In this document: positions 36,881-49,016 of the stretch, in pieces
How the letters are laid out: each line of letters opens with the position of its first letter
Numbering within the stretch: position 1 is the first letter of the stretch
NCBI GenBank assembly: GCA_016785225.1
Contig: JAFBJZ010000863.1
Coordinates: 1,054,001-1,118,000 of the forward strand
Origin: Psettodes erumei
Taxonomy: Eukaryota > Chordata > Actinopteri > Pleuronectiformes > Psettodidae
DNA: 64,000 nucleotides
Direction: 5' to 3'
Made by a program: the position numbers and the translations under genes
The notes under the pieces: model-generated
Database searches by the model: none
Told to the model about the DNA's origin: nothing
What the model saw: the letters and a program-made list of their open reading frames with translations, nothing else

Positions 36881-37358
36881 TCAGAGCTTGTTTTCCTTCC
36901 TCACGCAGTATTTGCTCGGCTAGAACGAGAGGGTAGTTATAGGGGGAAAGGGAGAGATGCATTATTCATACAAATTAGACGCTGCTACTCTGCTGCAAAT
37001 CAGCATCCCGCCGTAAGGAAATGGAGGAAGACAGGAGATGGAAAGTGCAAAGTCCACTCGTCCCGCCGGACCGCAGCATCTGTCTCCGCGCAGCCCCCAC
37101 CGCCAGTTCACCAAACGCAAAGCATGTGTGAGGCCTTATCTGGTCGCCTGTGATGGGCTGCCAAAACTCACGGCTGAGGGGACAGCGAGGCCGCCCCGCG
37201 CATCACCCCGCCTCCCTCCCTTCACCAAAGCCACTGGCTGGCCACTGATATGAGCAACAATTTCCTGTGTGGAAGCCGTCTCTTACAAACACACAAAAGC
37301 GAGCACACACACACTCGCTGTGTCCTTAGGTATGTATAAAACATGGGCTTGCACATGT

Positions 37359-37382
37359 ACACACACACACACACACACACAC
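37359..37382. repeat. (AC)12 microsatellite
   Basis: Perfect dinucleotide tract. A C-rich run lies further on at 37590-37602. Confidence 0.95.
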
Positions 37383-37769
37383 CAACAAATTTTTATCTCC
37401 GCAGAGCCGGCTGGGAGCTCGCCCGGCCGGCAGCAATCTCTTGCAGAGGAAACAGAGGATTTTCCGAGCTGAGCCACGTTCCACCGGCTCCACCAGATTA
37501 CAATGCAAACGCGGCTCCCTCCCGCTGATACGTCTCCATTTTCAACATGCACCTGACTCCCTCGTTCTCCATCCGTGAAATCCCCGTTACCCCCCCCCCC
37601 CCGCCCGCTTCATACACAGCACAGGGGGGTCAGCAGAGAATGGCGTGATTCAGGATGGCTGTTCAGGCAACGTGCAGATTGGTTGTCAAGATTGTTCACA
37701 CGCTGCATGGTGGCCTGTATGCTGATGGGCAAGTGATTCATGTACAGTATATAGTGCCCCCCCATTTAC
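37383..37769. other. noncoding
   Basis: GC-richer at first, then ordinary unique sequence with a C run at 37590-37602. Nothing recognised. Confidence 0.5.
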
Positions 37770-37905
37770 CAGTGATGCACTAATACCAAAACCTGCATCG
37801 GGCATTGGCCCGATACTACACTCATGTACTTGACGTTGTATATTTAGTTAGTTACTACAAGCTAGTTAGTACCCAACTGTAAAAGTGGTATTGCTCAGTC
37901 CCTAC
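37770..37905. mobile_element. short hAT-like element (MITE)
   Basis: The left end CAGTGATGCACTAATACCA and the right end, which read in reverse is TAGGGACTGAGCAATACCAC, are imperfect inverted repeats (about 12 of 18 bases). Inside, CTGCATCGGGCATTGGCCCG followed by ATACTACACTCATGTACTTG resembles the 'GATACC..GTATCGGCCGATA..ACTCGTACTTG' signature of fish hAT transposons that I know. At 136 bp it is an internally deleted, nonautonomous copy. I could not find a clean 8-bp target duplication. Confidence 0.55.
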
Positions 37906-38155
37906 CCTTCAACTGGTTCAGAAGGTAAGCAAACTGCCCGGGGAGTCCCAGTTCACCGGAAGTTCAGCTGCTGAGAAAATTCCCACGCTGCACTGTTAAA
38001 ACCAGTGGGCAGCATCAGCTCTTCCCACAGACTGAGTTAAACCACGCTTCATTCTCATTCAGTGGCAGTGGGGAATAACAAAGGGGCAAATTTCTGTGGT
38101 ACACTTAATAATTTGAATATTGTATTAATTATTCTTCGTAGTACCTCGTGCTCAT
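37906..38155. other. noncoding
   Basis: Short stretch between the hAT-like copy and the CTCF-like site. Nothing recognised. Confidence 0.5.
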
Positions 38156-38169
38156 ACGCCAGATGGCGC
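38156..38169 (+). promoter_or_regulatory. CTCF-like binding site
   Basis: ACGCCAGATGGCGC fits the CTCF core (CCASYAGRKGGCGC) at 12 of 14 positions, including the whole AGRKGGCGC part. CTCF sites organise chromatin loops, and their strand sets loop direction. A single 14-bp match is not proof of binding. Confidence 0.35.
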
Positions 38170-41100
38170 GAAGTTTATCAGGGACGTTCGCAGAAATTTT
38201 GATGAAAAATTTGATGAAAACTGAACAGAAGATCCAATATACGTTCCAAATAAAAAAAATATACAGCATGTATAAGTTATTAGGCCATGGTGTAATGAAC
38301 AATATATGAATCTGATATAAGCTTGTTGCATGAATACTGCATAAAACTTGAGGGATTGCATTTGTCGCCATGAATTATTTCATTCATTTATCATGTCGAT
38401 GACTCACCGCTGCGCAAAACATGAAAATCACATTAGCAGTTACGGAGGCAAGGACAGCGCCATTGTCTGGTGTCACTGTCGACTCGTCTGGAATGTTTGG
38501 GGTTTTACAGCCACGGCGGTTTTATATGAGGTATTTGAAAAGGTGGAAACGGAGCGGGACATTTAATGGGTTTGGTTTGGCAGGTATCCGGGTGGCTCAG
38601 ACAGGTCAGAGAGGACGCACAGTTCAACAGGGTTGAAGTGAAAACCACAAATTAACAAATTAAAATGTGAATTTTAATAATTCACGATTGCAGGACTCCC
38701 CTGCTTATCATCAACAACAGTGTTATCTTTAATAACTTGACTCACTCTTTCTTTAGCATGAAGCTACGTACTGCACACCTTGGCAAAACAGTCAATAGTT
38801 GGCTTATTACTAAGGTAACACAATGTGACTCCAGTCAAAAACAGTTTCCAAGCCCATAGGGTGTGAAAGAACAAAACTAAGAAAAGAAAAAGAAACTGCC
38901 CCTCAAAAAAAACAACAACTGAAGTCTTGATATTACAAAGGTTCGAGGCAACAGTTGCACACTGACATGCATGAAGAAATGCAGCAGCAACAGTGGAACA
39001 AATAGTATAATAGCTGTTATATTCTCTATGCGTCTGCCTGACTACAATGCACACCGACACATTGACCCTTCAGCATCCAGTTTACTCCTGATTCATACAC
39101 AATGCCATTTATGTTTGCAGACAGTTTATATCAGCGTCCTTTAAACTGTAAGAAGTGACTGATTTTACACCACTGGCAGAAAGGAAAGAAACTCAGAGAA
39201 GCAAAGACCTCAGCGTTTATCTTTAGCTCTGCAGGATGTTTCAACAGTTAACGTGTTGACACACAGTACCACAGGTCAGTTCATACTGAATGAAATGCAC
39301 AGATCAGAGGCGGAGGCCTTGCATTTCCTTTCATTGCAAAGATAAAAATTTCCTCGAGGCATCATGGAGGCCAGTCGGAGCGGGAGCTGCATCAGTGCGA
39401 GCTGAAAATGTTTGGACTCGAGCTGCAGGACGCCACTTAAAACCAACAGGAGGTATGACAAGGTCTAGACAGTAAAAAAGAGTTTCAGGTAAACTTGTGT
39501 CTGAACTTTAACACAAGCGCAGGGATAACAGGTTTATTAGCTGGAAACATCTTTATGTCTGCGGCCACTGCAGTGGCTGCTCATGGGGAATAAATAGAAA
39601 GGAAAAAAATAGTTTTAATCTGAATGACCCTGCACATTCAACCGTCACGTCTGTCTGAGTGACTTTACTAACACTATGTTTGGGAGCTAAATTTAGAAAT
39701 GCATAAACTCATTGTGTGCCTGGTAGATTAAAAAACTAAATATATTATATAATAACTAGAATTTGACTTATTTATAATAACCAGTGATTATGCGTAATAA
39801 TCCATTAGCCAGCACTATAATTTGTAAAGGTAGCCAAACAGCCCAGTTGCTATGCAACAAATGAACGTGACAGCTTCGATTTGCAGTTAATGCAATATTT
39901 AACTGACGGCGTCCGAGGTATCTTTGTTTATCACAGTGACATTCAATCTGCCTCGGCCTATCAGAAGTTTTATAAATGTGGATTTAATAAGAATCTGGGA
40001 GTCCAAATATGCGAGGCAATCTGTTGTCGCGATCTGAGCCAGCGAGAGCCCACACCGCAGTCAGAATAACAAGTCAACTTGTTAAAGCGCCGGATAGAGA
40101 TGTAAAACGACTGTGTGTACAGAGCTGTCTGCCTGCCGTACTGGAGAGCCCCGCGTGTCAGCAGGCACGCGCAGTCGGAAATAAATGTGCGGCAACACGC
40201 GCACACGCCGAATCACAAATGTGCAGACGCCGTATCTATCAAACCTACATGCATAAAGATAAAGAACCCTCACAAATCAAACAAGCTGCTGCCGACTGCC
40301 AGACGTGCGTCTGTCTTCACCAGACACACAGCGCGGCGTGCCGTGGAGTTTGGTGCGTATCTGGTGCTCGGTCTACATGTGTGTATTTCATTAGCCGCTA
40401 ACTCTGCAGCGAGCGTGCCAATCAGCCTGTGGCTCTGCAGCGGCGTTCAGCCATTTTCACACGTCTCCCCTGGGAAAACTGACGCTTCTTTCACACTATA
40501 ATGCCAGTAGAGGCTTTGTTGTTTTTTTTAAAAACCTCATCCTTCGCCGCTTGAAGCCTCGCTCCTGATTGAATTCTGGAGTTTCGCCGAGTTAAATAGA
40601 TGGCAGCTTGCCTGTAAAATTGACTTACCACTCAGTCAACTCGCCGCTTTTCTCTCTGAGAGGCGTTAACGTCTCCTCTCCACAACAGACTTGTGCTTTA
40701 CGTGTAACGAAGCACTGACGGGGAATCGCCTTTCGTGAAGGCATGTTTCTGTCATTTCAAACCAAAACCCAGTCAGTCATAAGGATGGGTGAATCCATTA
40801 TCACTGCAGTGTGGCGCAGCCTAATCAATTATGAAAAACAAAAATAAAATGAATAAATTTAAATGAGCAGAACTCGCAGAAACCGGGCAGAAACTGTACT
40901 TTCAGCTCGCTGAAATGCAAATCTGGGGCTGAACCTGGAAGACCTTGAAATGATGTTATTTTACAAACATAATCATATTGTTCTTTAATAATGCTTTTAA
41001 AATAAAGATGTAAATACTCTATTTACCATAAACCACCTAAAAATTCCCCAATACAAATCCATGAGGTTCATGATGTATTTACCTGTAATTCCACAGCTCG

Positions 41101-44100
41101 TGAGAGCCGCCTCAAAAATTCTGAATTCCATTTTGCTCCTCGCGTGTCATTCAACATTAACGGAGACGGCGGCGCTAAACTCCCACAAGGTTGATACTGT
41201 CAAGGTAGCTTTAAGGTCTGATCGCAGGCAAGCTGTTATTTCCACGCGGTATCTGAAGCGTTACATGTATTTATATAAACATCTCTCGTTGCGAGGCTGA
41301 TGAGGTCTCCCTGGCACCTCTCCACTGCAGCGAACTGTCTGTCAGCATAATTACTATTCAGATTAGCGGCTGAAAAGTACAGCCGCGGGACTTTTGGCAG
41401 AAAATGCTGAAATGCGGACGGTCGCACCGAACAAACTGCCGCTAAATTTGGTGTGTGAGATATCAGCTTGAATGTGTCCCGAAGCCACACGATCACTATA
41501 TTGTCCAGACATACTGAACTTGAAATATGGAGCGCTCGACATATGGTTACCCCTCCTCCTGTGACATTTGGTATTTTTAAATGTCAGAAGACAGTGTGTG
41601 CGACACGTGGCTCGATTACAAAAAAAAAACAAAAATGCGCTTCTGAAAAACGCATGTCCCAGTGGCTCAGCTGAAATGGCCTCAGTTGAGATGGTGACAG
41701 TATGTGTGCAGCTGTCAGGGGCGATAATAACACCTCTAACGGGATTAGCCTCCTCACTTTCCCGTGGGGAGCTGACCCCGGCCGTGACGGCCATCTTTGA
41801 TAAAACTCCGCCACAGCGGTTAAGGCTCAGGTGGGGATGTCGGAGTCCCCGAGAGCGAACGCGAGCTACAACATTGCTGGTTGTTAACGCGCACAAAAGA
41901 GCGAAGACGGGAATCTCTTTTACGGTAAATGCAAAATGCACCACTGTGTTGAACACCGTGTGCTTCTGCTGTGGTGGGAAAAGTGTGGAGCCCGGTTTTC
42001 TTTAAGGCCGTACTTCCTGTAATGTTGAACTACTGCTTTGAATAAACAGTGCACCTGAAAACCGTGTACCTGCTTCTCCACAAAGCATCCGTGACATGCT
42101 GATGCTTCCTGCGGCACGCTGCTCTTTCAGTGGGCAGGAAAAAAAAAAAACAACAAAAACACACCAGCATGGCCACAGGGGGCACAGACCTCCGGCACTA
42201 TGCTGCAGCAACATCACCGTTTGTTTCTACACAGTGTTTAACAGTAATACTGTAATTTCCTGCACATTAGCATGTCACGCTCTGCATATCATATTTTCAT
42301 AACAGTAGAATCGTGTACCGATTCATATGGCAGCTTCCTGCTAGAATTGGAAGCGTCTTGTTTTCACGGCACCCGACCTAAGAGAATTTCAGGGCCTCAC
42401 AAAAGCAAATCTGGACTGCAGGCTCATCTCGCGGGTATCAAGGTCTGCCCCGCTGCATTGTGCCCTGTCCTCCTCAACCTCATTATCATGCTAATGAAGC
42501 AGGGTAGAAAATCCTTAAACGCTTGTTGAATAAAAGTGGAATTTGCCTAAAAGCTGCACTTGTGTCTGGGGGGGGGGAGCATTCCATGGCTGCAGTTTCT
42601 GTTTCTCAAGGACAACTTCCAAACTGTTGTGGGCCTATTTTAATGAGATCAACTGCTTACCTCAGCAGTCGCCATGGCGATACAGTAAAAAAAGAAAATA
42701 GGGGAAGCAGTTATATGGCGTCAGTTAAACCAGTGAACCAGGTCTCACATTCAAAAGGGCCCCACCTTCATCTCCTCCTCTCTCCAACGCACCTTGTTAT
42801 TTTTTTCTTTCTCTATGCTAATCACCAGAAATAAATCACACCCGCACCGTCTTTCAGCTGCACAGACTTCAGGGACCGGCTGTTCTGATCTGCAGCGGCT
42901 ACAAAACAAATATGTGTGGCATGTAAGATAATCTGAATGACCACTGTTAATGGAAAAAAAGTCAGAAGTGGGATTTGTGTTCTTCAGTGCACGGGAGCAT
43001 GTCACATCGATCCGTTTTTTTCCTTCTTTGTGCGACGGAGGTGGAGGATCAGCAGGACCGTTCTGCGAGGCTTTTCATCTCTTTGTGTGGGAGTATTTTA
43101 TGAAACAATACTCAAGAGGAGAACGGCGTCTGCTGCCCACTCCTGAACAAGAACAACAGCGCCGGTCCGCCTTCACCCTGAACCGGCACACAAGAGGAAA
43201 CAGACTCTCTCAGCACACCGCTTCATGCACTGCATATCTACTACATAATGTCTCTCATCGCCAGTCTGACATTTACAGTATATGTCAAAGAATAATTTCA
43301 CTGCATTGTGCCACAGAGAAACAAAAGGAAAAACAGGAAAGGGTCATTTGCTAGCATAATGAATTGTTCCCCCAACAAGAACAGCATCTGAGACACAAGG
43401 GGAAACTAATTTTACACCCCTTCGATGGAATTTCGAGCCAGATGCTCACTTGTGCTTTGTCTCTATTAAGAAACCAAAAGATTTATGGGAGGAATATTAG
43501 GTTTGTGCTCAGACTACCAGTTCTGTTGGCCGTTTTTATACGTGCCACACGAGAGCAGCAAAGGAAGCGGAGCACTTTGTCTTCGACATCTTCAAGCCCG
43601 CGACGTCTCCGCTTATGGGGATCGGCCAATGAAGCCCACACGCGCTGCGCACAGTCGCACACACGACCACAATCACTGTTTTTCCTTTCCCTCTCCCCGG
43701 GGATGCTTTAATATGTTTCTGCTGTGTTTACATTTAGGGAGCTCATTTTTCAGCCTCTGGGAGTTCAAAGAGGTCAGGATTAAAAGACTGTGAAATTAAA
43801 AAAGAAAATGACCCATTAAGATGGGACATCGCTGTCATGGACTGCAGGGTGCCCTCTTATCAGAGGATAAAGTGTGATTATGTTATCCTAAGACCAATTT
43901 CAACCCCCAAAAGACAGTTTAGTAACAAGCTAAAATGTTGTCAGGGAGAATTATTTAATCACAGTAACAAGTGCTTTCATCACCTGTGGCACGGCGCTGA
44001 TGCTAACCTACCGTCTTATTTCCTTCTTTTGTTATTCCTGATGCAATCTGACAAATCCCGTGGAGTGAGTTTTGACAGGAAACATGGAAGCTGCAGGGGG

Positions 44101-44209
44101 CCTGACTACAACAACGCACACACTCTAATCACATCCAGTTCACCCTGCAATATTTCTTCTGTGGGACCCTAAAGTTAAACACCAGCATTTTTGATGAAGT
44201 GACTTATCC
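38170..44209. other. noncoding, includes the longest frame of the window
   Basis: A 197-codon minus-strand frame (41363-41956) is the longest open frame, but a 145-codon plus-strand frame overlaps it. The stretch is GC/CpG-rich, where stops are rare. Its peptide has no domain, signal or repeat. Other frames (40009-40501, 42950-43354, 43364-43793) behave alike. RFX-like half-site palindromes occur at 39846-39858 and 42668-42681, and a 14-bp perfect palindrome at 39564-39577. No gene is supported. Confidence 0.4.
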
Positions 44210-44440
44210 TCTAATCTTCTGTCTGGCCGTGTTGATTGGGAGATTAGGGCAACACAGACCAAATTATGGCTAATCACGGTCGCCGCTGATGACGACGACT
44301 GCGCGGCTCTTCATCCCACAATTCATAAACTTAACTCAATCGTCTTCAAAAAAGCGGCCCATTAGGAATCGCAATCAGATTGTGCAGTCGGAGTAATTCA
44401 AACGGTTTAACACTAATGAGATGTTTAATCATAGCATTGA
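44210..44440. promoter_or_regulatory. candidate conserved noncoding element
   Basis: Unique sequence with GGGAGATTAGGG, ATGGCTAATCACGG, GCCCATTAGGAATCG, GAGTAATTC and CACTAATGAG. Several are bicoid/Otx-like (TAATC) or homeodomain cores. There is no low-complexity sequence. Conservation is untested. Confidence 0.25.
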
Positions 44441-44757
44441 GTGGACTTTATTGGGGGGCTAACCTTTTGAACACACACACAAACACTTGTGGTCTTTCTT
44501 GCAGATGAACACCATGTCCCTGGGTCCCAGGGGTAAGGTCTGTATACAAAGTGCCCCAGCAAAACAGCACATGGAAGGGAATAGATGCCTGAACTGCATG
44601 AATAACCAACCCCCGCACGGATACAGCTCCGACAGAGCGGATGATGGAATGTGAGATACAGTATACGTTTGAGTTCTTGCGAGTTTTTCTGTTCAACTTT
44701 TCAAAGCAGGGCCCCAGTCGGGGATTTTTTTTCTATTACTATCTAAGGTCCTTTCAG

Positions 44758-44880
44758 AATGAAAGCATGAGCAGAATCTCCGATGGCTCTCGCTCTGGCA
44801 CAGAAAAGGATTCTGAGTCTGAGAGTTTTGTGAACGACCGACGGACTCGCATCATTGAAATTGAACTCCCGTCACATTAA
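44758..44880 (+). CDS. candidate terminal exon, Ser/Glu-rich
   Basis: An acceptor-like tract (T run, a CTATCTAAG branch-like motif, GGTCCTTTCAG) ends at 44757. The frame enters in phase 0 and runs 40 codons to TAA at 44878-44880. It reads NESMSRISDGSRSGTEKDSE and ends RIIEIELPSH. The balanced, charged composition is protein-like, with an acidic Ser stretch and an alternating Ile/Glu end. The same frame is open further upstream across the tract (from 44641), which weakens the case. I do not recognise the protein. A CNE-like block follows at once. Confidence 0.17.
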   Translation, partial: NESMSRISDGSRSGTEKDSESESFVNDRRTRIIEIELPSH

Positions 44881-44884
44881 CGTA

Positions 44885-45160
44885 CATGGACGATGATGTG
44901 GAGCGAATATAAAATTGTCAAAACAGTTTCCATGAAACTCTTTCTCATCATCGCTCACTTTTTGCTGTTTGTTGTGCAATATTGAAATTGTTAATGTCTA
45001 CCATTATCTTACTGCTTTATCGTGTTTTTATACAATATCGTATTCAAATTGAAAGGCCTCTCATTTCCTCATAGTAATTGTATTGATATTCTCCTAATAT
45101 GCAATGATAAATACTTGCTAAAGAAAACGTAATTGAATGTGTTTAAGAAATTCTGCATGA
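44885..45160. promoter_or_regulatory. candidate conserved noncoding element, AT-rich
   Basis: AT-rich but not simple sequence with TTGTGCAATATTGAAATTG, GTTAATGTC, GTAATTGTATTG, ATGCAATGATAAATAC and CGTAATTGAATG. It has many octamer- and homeodomain-like pieces and no repeat. By-eye call. Confidence 0.25.
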
Positions 45161-46281
45161 AACATCTGTGCATTACCAAGGTCTCAAATTAAATAAACAA
45201 CAATGCACCCACTGATAGACCGTATATTTGTTTTTTTGCAACTGGGTAGCAAAAATTTGCAAGCATCATCTAATTTTTTCATTAGCAGTGAGAGAAAAGG
45301 GGACGGTCTGTGTCTGGCTGATGATGGTACTTGATTCATCAGTTTCTAATCAGGATTGGTTGAGAGACAATCACTGCGGCGGCTCAATCACAGCCCCCCC
45401 CCCCTCTCTCCCTGCCACATCAACACTGACTGGCATTGTGTGTCTCTTTATATCGGATAACAGTGCAAGGTAATGTGGGCAGATTGAACAAGAGTAAGAT
45501 TTCTCCCTCAGAAGAGGAGGCTTTTTGTCTTCTTTCTAATCTTTCTCCGCGAGTCGTGCCCCAGCCTTCTTGGCTTACTTCATTAGTCATGCAGACGTAC
45601 GGTGGAGGAGAATGGTGGAGCCTTTCATTGACTTTCCCTGCAGTCAAACGTACAGAGGTCGTATCAGTGTGTGTGTGTGTGTGTGGGTTTGGGGGGGGGG
45701 CACCACTGAACCCGCTGTCCAGGCCTGTACTTGATTCCTGTTTGCTCCGTGTATCGATGAAGTTTCAGGAAACTCACCCTTGGCAACAAACTTTTAAAGA
45801 TACTCCACAGGGGACTATCCTTTGCTGGAAACATGCGTGTTTCTATCGGCACTTTTGAAGATTAAATCAAGATATTCTTTCTTTACTTCCTGTGCCAGGG
45901 AAGCTGAAGCTACCTGAGGGGAAGAAAAACCTCCGACATCCACCTTTCTCCAACACCAAACTGCCTCTTATACCTCTTGAACTACGCCCTCTTCCATTGA
46001 ACATAAACTCTGAACACGTTTGGGACTGGTGATGCTGTAACACAAATCTAGGCCCTTCAGTCATAGATACCAGGCTTATCTTTTCGCCTCGGCATTGACT
46101 GAGTTGACTGTACTTGAGTTGAAAGTCACGAAGTTTTAAATATCCTTTGATTTGACTGAAAGACACTTTTTTTTCCAGGCATTTCTGTGTTACTCTTATC
46201 TTTTAACGCTTTGGGTGTTGAATTTTAATGAATAATTTTCTTCCAACCTCTAACAAGTGCTTTTAAAAACACTGAGGACAG
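45161..46281. other. noncoding with microsatellite
   Basis: Contains a C run (45394-45405) and (GT)n plus G run at 45667-45700, both inside a 140-codon frame (45436-45858), which makes that frame suspect. No gene recognised. Confidence 0.45.
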
Positions 46282-47135
46282 ATGGTTCTTCTTGGGTCTG
46301 TTTTAGATACTGTACAGCGCCCCGTACGTTCGGATTTGTGTCCAAGCCGACATCAGTGGCCTATGCCCAGGAGTGACAGGAGCGACATTTTCAGTCCCGG
46401 TCAAACCTGCCATCATCTCGTGGGTGGAGAGGGCACAGAAGGTCAAACTGCCACTACTATTAGATTCAAAGTGTCAGTCTGAAGGAAACAATACCTGCTA
46501 CATGCTGAGTGCTGCTGGTTAAAGGCGATATATGTGGGAGGATCTTTTACTTTTCTGTTGTTTTTTTTTAACTTTTCACTTGGGAACCCGATCCAGAAGA
46601 TCACTCAAGCTTTTCTACATCCTGGGGTAAGGCAACGCCGGGACTGAACACAGCCAAGTCAGTCCAGTCAGCTCCCCCCTGCCAGCAGGATTGTCTCGAG
46701 GGATGTTTTCACTAGGTTATGCTACGTGAGGCAAAGAAAGCATATCATAACCCAAGACTTCATGGACCTCAAGCAAAGATGCTTCTTCTGTGCCAGCAAG
46801 GGTATTTTGTTTGTTGGATGTCCTGTTTGCTGCTGGGACGCTCGGTCGCCCAGGGTTGTTACACTATTTGGGAAAGAAACAGCGATATCCCTGTTGGCAG
46901 TATTGTGCCGTTGGTGCTTGAGGAGCAGGAAGTTCTGGGTTTCCACCTGGCCCCTGCTGAAGCTACTGAAAAAGTCAAGAAAGCGAAGAAGTGTGTGAAT
47001 ACAGAAAAGGAATACCGAGGGATGCCGTTGCTCAGCATTGGGACACATTGTTCCCATTCAGCGGGGACACTGGAGCAACCTTGGGAAATGCTTCACCGGT
47101 GTTGCAATGGCAACATGATTGCTTCAAGGCCATGA
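46282..47135 (+). CDS. unexplained open frames, possible exon region
   Basis: Two plus-strand frames lie here (46282-46482 and 46719-47135). The second has 138 codons with an ATG at 46719 and an internal ATG at 46779 that starts a signal-like hydrophobic run (MLLLCQQGYFVCWMSCLLLG). It continues with CYTIWERNSDIPVGSIVPLV. There is a faint likeness to the start of a protocadherin ectodomain (YxI.E......GSxV), which fails further on. A 111-codon minus-strand frame overlaps. No codon bias or splice evidence supports it. I do not name a function. Confidence 0.12.
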
Positions 47136-48960
47136 GCTAGTGGCTAATGGTGCGAGGGATAATAGGTTTACACATCACATCCGACAGTCGAAAATCCCAC
47201 AACGTACATTATTATTTCATGTTTTTTAGATTGATTCCAATTAAATTCTTAGACATTTTGTTCTATTTTGTGATTGAAACTTTCAAATTTAAAAAAGTGT
47301 CCATTCTGATCCACAACACGGGTTGAAAGAGCAGGAATTTGAAGCCCCTGCTCGACTAATGGACTGGTGGGGCCACCTATCACTCCTATCATCATGTCAT
47401 CAACCCGGTTAATGATGCATTATTTTAAAAAAATGGAGTAATAGTAGTCAGTCCTTTCAATGATCCCACTGCAAACCATTCAGATCTAAATATGGTTTTA
47501 TGATAGAATCGTGTTGGTCCCTACAAGGAACTTGTCTGCAACACTGCAGGCTTTATCTACTTTATTTTACAAAAGAGTAACTATCAGATTGTACCGACAG
47601 CTCAGGTCTGCAATATAGACATCACAGTTATCCAAAAGAAATGCACACCGTTTTGCTTATCTCCATCATGCTAGCAGTGGACATGGGCTGTGCAAGTTGA
47701 AACTTTAAAATTGACTTTATTTTCCCATAGCAAGACACAAGAGTTGAGAGACTGTGAGCCATCTAATATAAAATTGCTGCATTGGACAGCTCCATGTAGA
47801 ATCAATTGATAAATAAAAAATAGAGGGATTTGATGGTACCCAATACAGTGAATGGTTAAAGCAGAAACCAAGGATATTTGGGCACATTTTCAAATTCAGG
47901 ACTCATGGTGTTAGCTCCAAATCCATTTCCCAGGCAGCACAGAGATTATGTTTTGTTGAAATTTGCTGTCTTGTTCCTATACTTTTAGAAAAATCATTTT
48001 TTTTGTTCCAATTTTAAATGAAGAGTGGGGTAGGAATATCACTGCGAGTGAATCATGAAATTGAGTATTCGTCCTGTTAAAGAAAAATGTAAAATTGATA
48101 AGATAGACTTCCGTACAGACAAACAGAGTATAAAACCAAATGTGTTTCTTACCGCCCAGGTAGGAAACTCTGTTGAATTTATATTGAACATGTGCTTGCT
48201 TTAAAAAAAAAGTCAATTCTAAGACGATTCTTCCACAGTAAAGTAGAACATAATGTAAGTTATCAAAGTATCGGCTGGACTACTAGTTCCACATTATGTC
48301 TAGACTCTCGCAGTCAAGTGTAGTTGTGTGCTTGACTATCAACCAGATGCTGTGCACATACACACACTTTGTAATCTGAGCAAATAAAACGCAGTGCCAC
48401 CGCAACGCAAGTCTCGCAATTAAAAGTCATTCCTTCCTTGTACTTGCACGCAGTGTTCCAGACGACAACGAGCGGCGCTGTCAGGGCTGACAGTCTCACG
48501 GAGCCGCACTATCTCAAGCCAAGTGTTTTCATCACAGCCTCATTCAAACCTGACTGCGATAATGATGATGAGCGCTGAAAACCGCAATTTTCATCCCTGA
48601 TGAGCTGAGAACGGTGATATTTTTCACACACACTCGCAAAAAAAAAAAAATGCAGATGAAATTCATGAAAACTCTCACTTGGAAATAATCCCGGTGCATT
48701 ATTTCTCCTCACTTCTTCTTGCACATGACACTTTCTGACACTTCCTCACTCTGTGGAAGGGAAAGATGATGAGGTATGATATTTCTCGGCGACAGCCTTA
48801 AATGTCAATCTTGGTCAAAGTGCACTGCCAGCATAGTACTGCAGTATGACTCCAGGAAGTACTGCGCCTCGCGAGCATGTAGTACAGCTAACACAAGACC
48901 ATGAACCCTGTCAGATGGGCATGTATTCCAACTCCTTTTCTTTAATATCAAAGTTAAAAA
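47136..48960. other. noncoding, AT-rich
   Basis: AT-rich unique sequence. Only short frames on the minus strand. Nothing recognised. Confidence 0.55.
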
Positions 48961-48974
48961 TTTTATTTTTTTTT

Positions 48975-49009
<35 letters not shown>

Positions 49010-49016
49010 TTTTTTT
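48961..49016. repeat. (ATTT)n tetranucleotide repeat
   Basis: T-rich start, then about nine ATTT units, then a T run. A simple repeat of 56 bp, which encodes the Leu/Phe/Ile/Tyr run in the plus-strand frame there. Confidence 0.95.

Larger units (their letters stand above)
34571..37358. other. noncoding with simple repeats
   Basis: Holds (TG)n at 35398-35424, a 23-bp A run at 36424-36446 and a (GCT)n tract at 36851-36880. The 37040-37240 part is GC-rich with frames in several phases. No gene recognised. Confidence 0.5.

Noticed and set aside
37283..37552. Cys/Val-rich minus-strand frames
   Set aside because: They arise from the (AC)n microsatellite.
41363..41956. 197-codon minus-strand frame, longest in the window
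   Set aside because: It overlaps a 145-codon frame on the other strand in GC-rich DNA, shows no domain, and has a Phe run made by an A-tract. Expected by chance in 64 kb.
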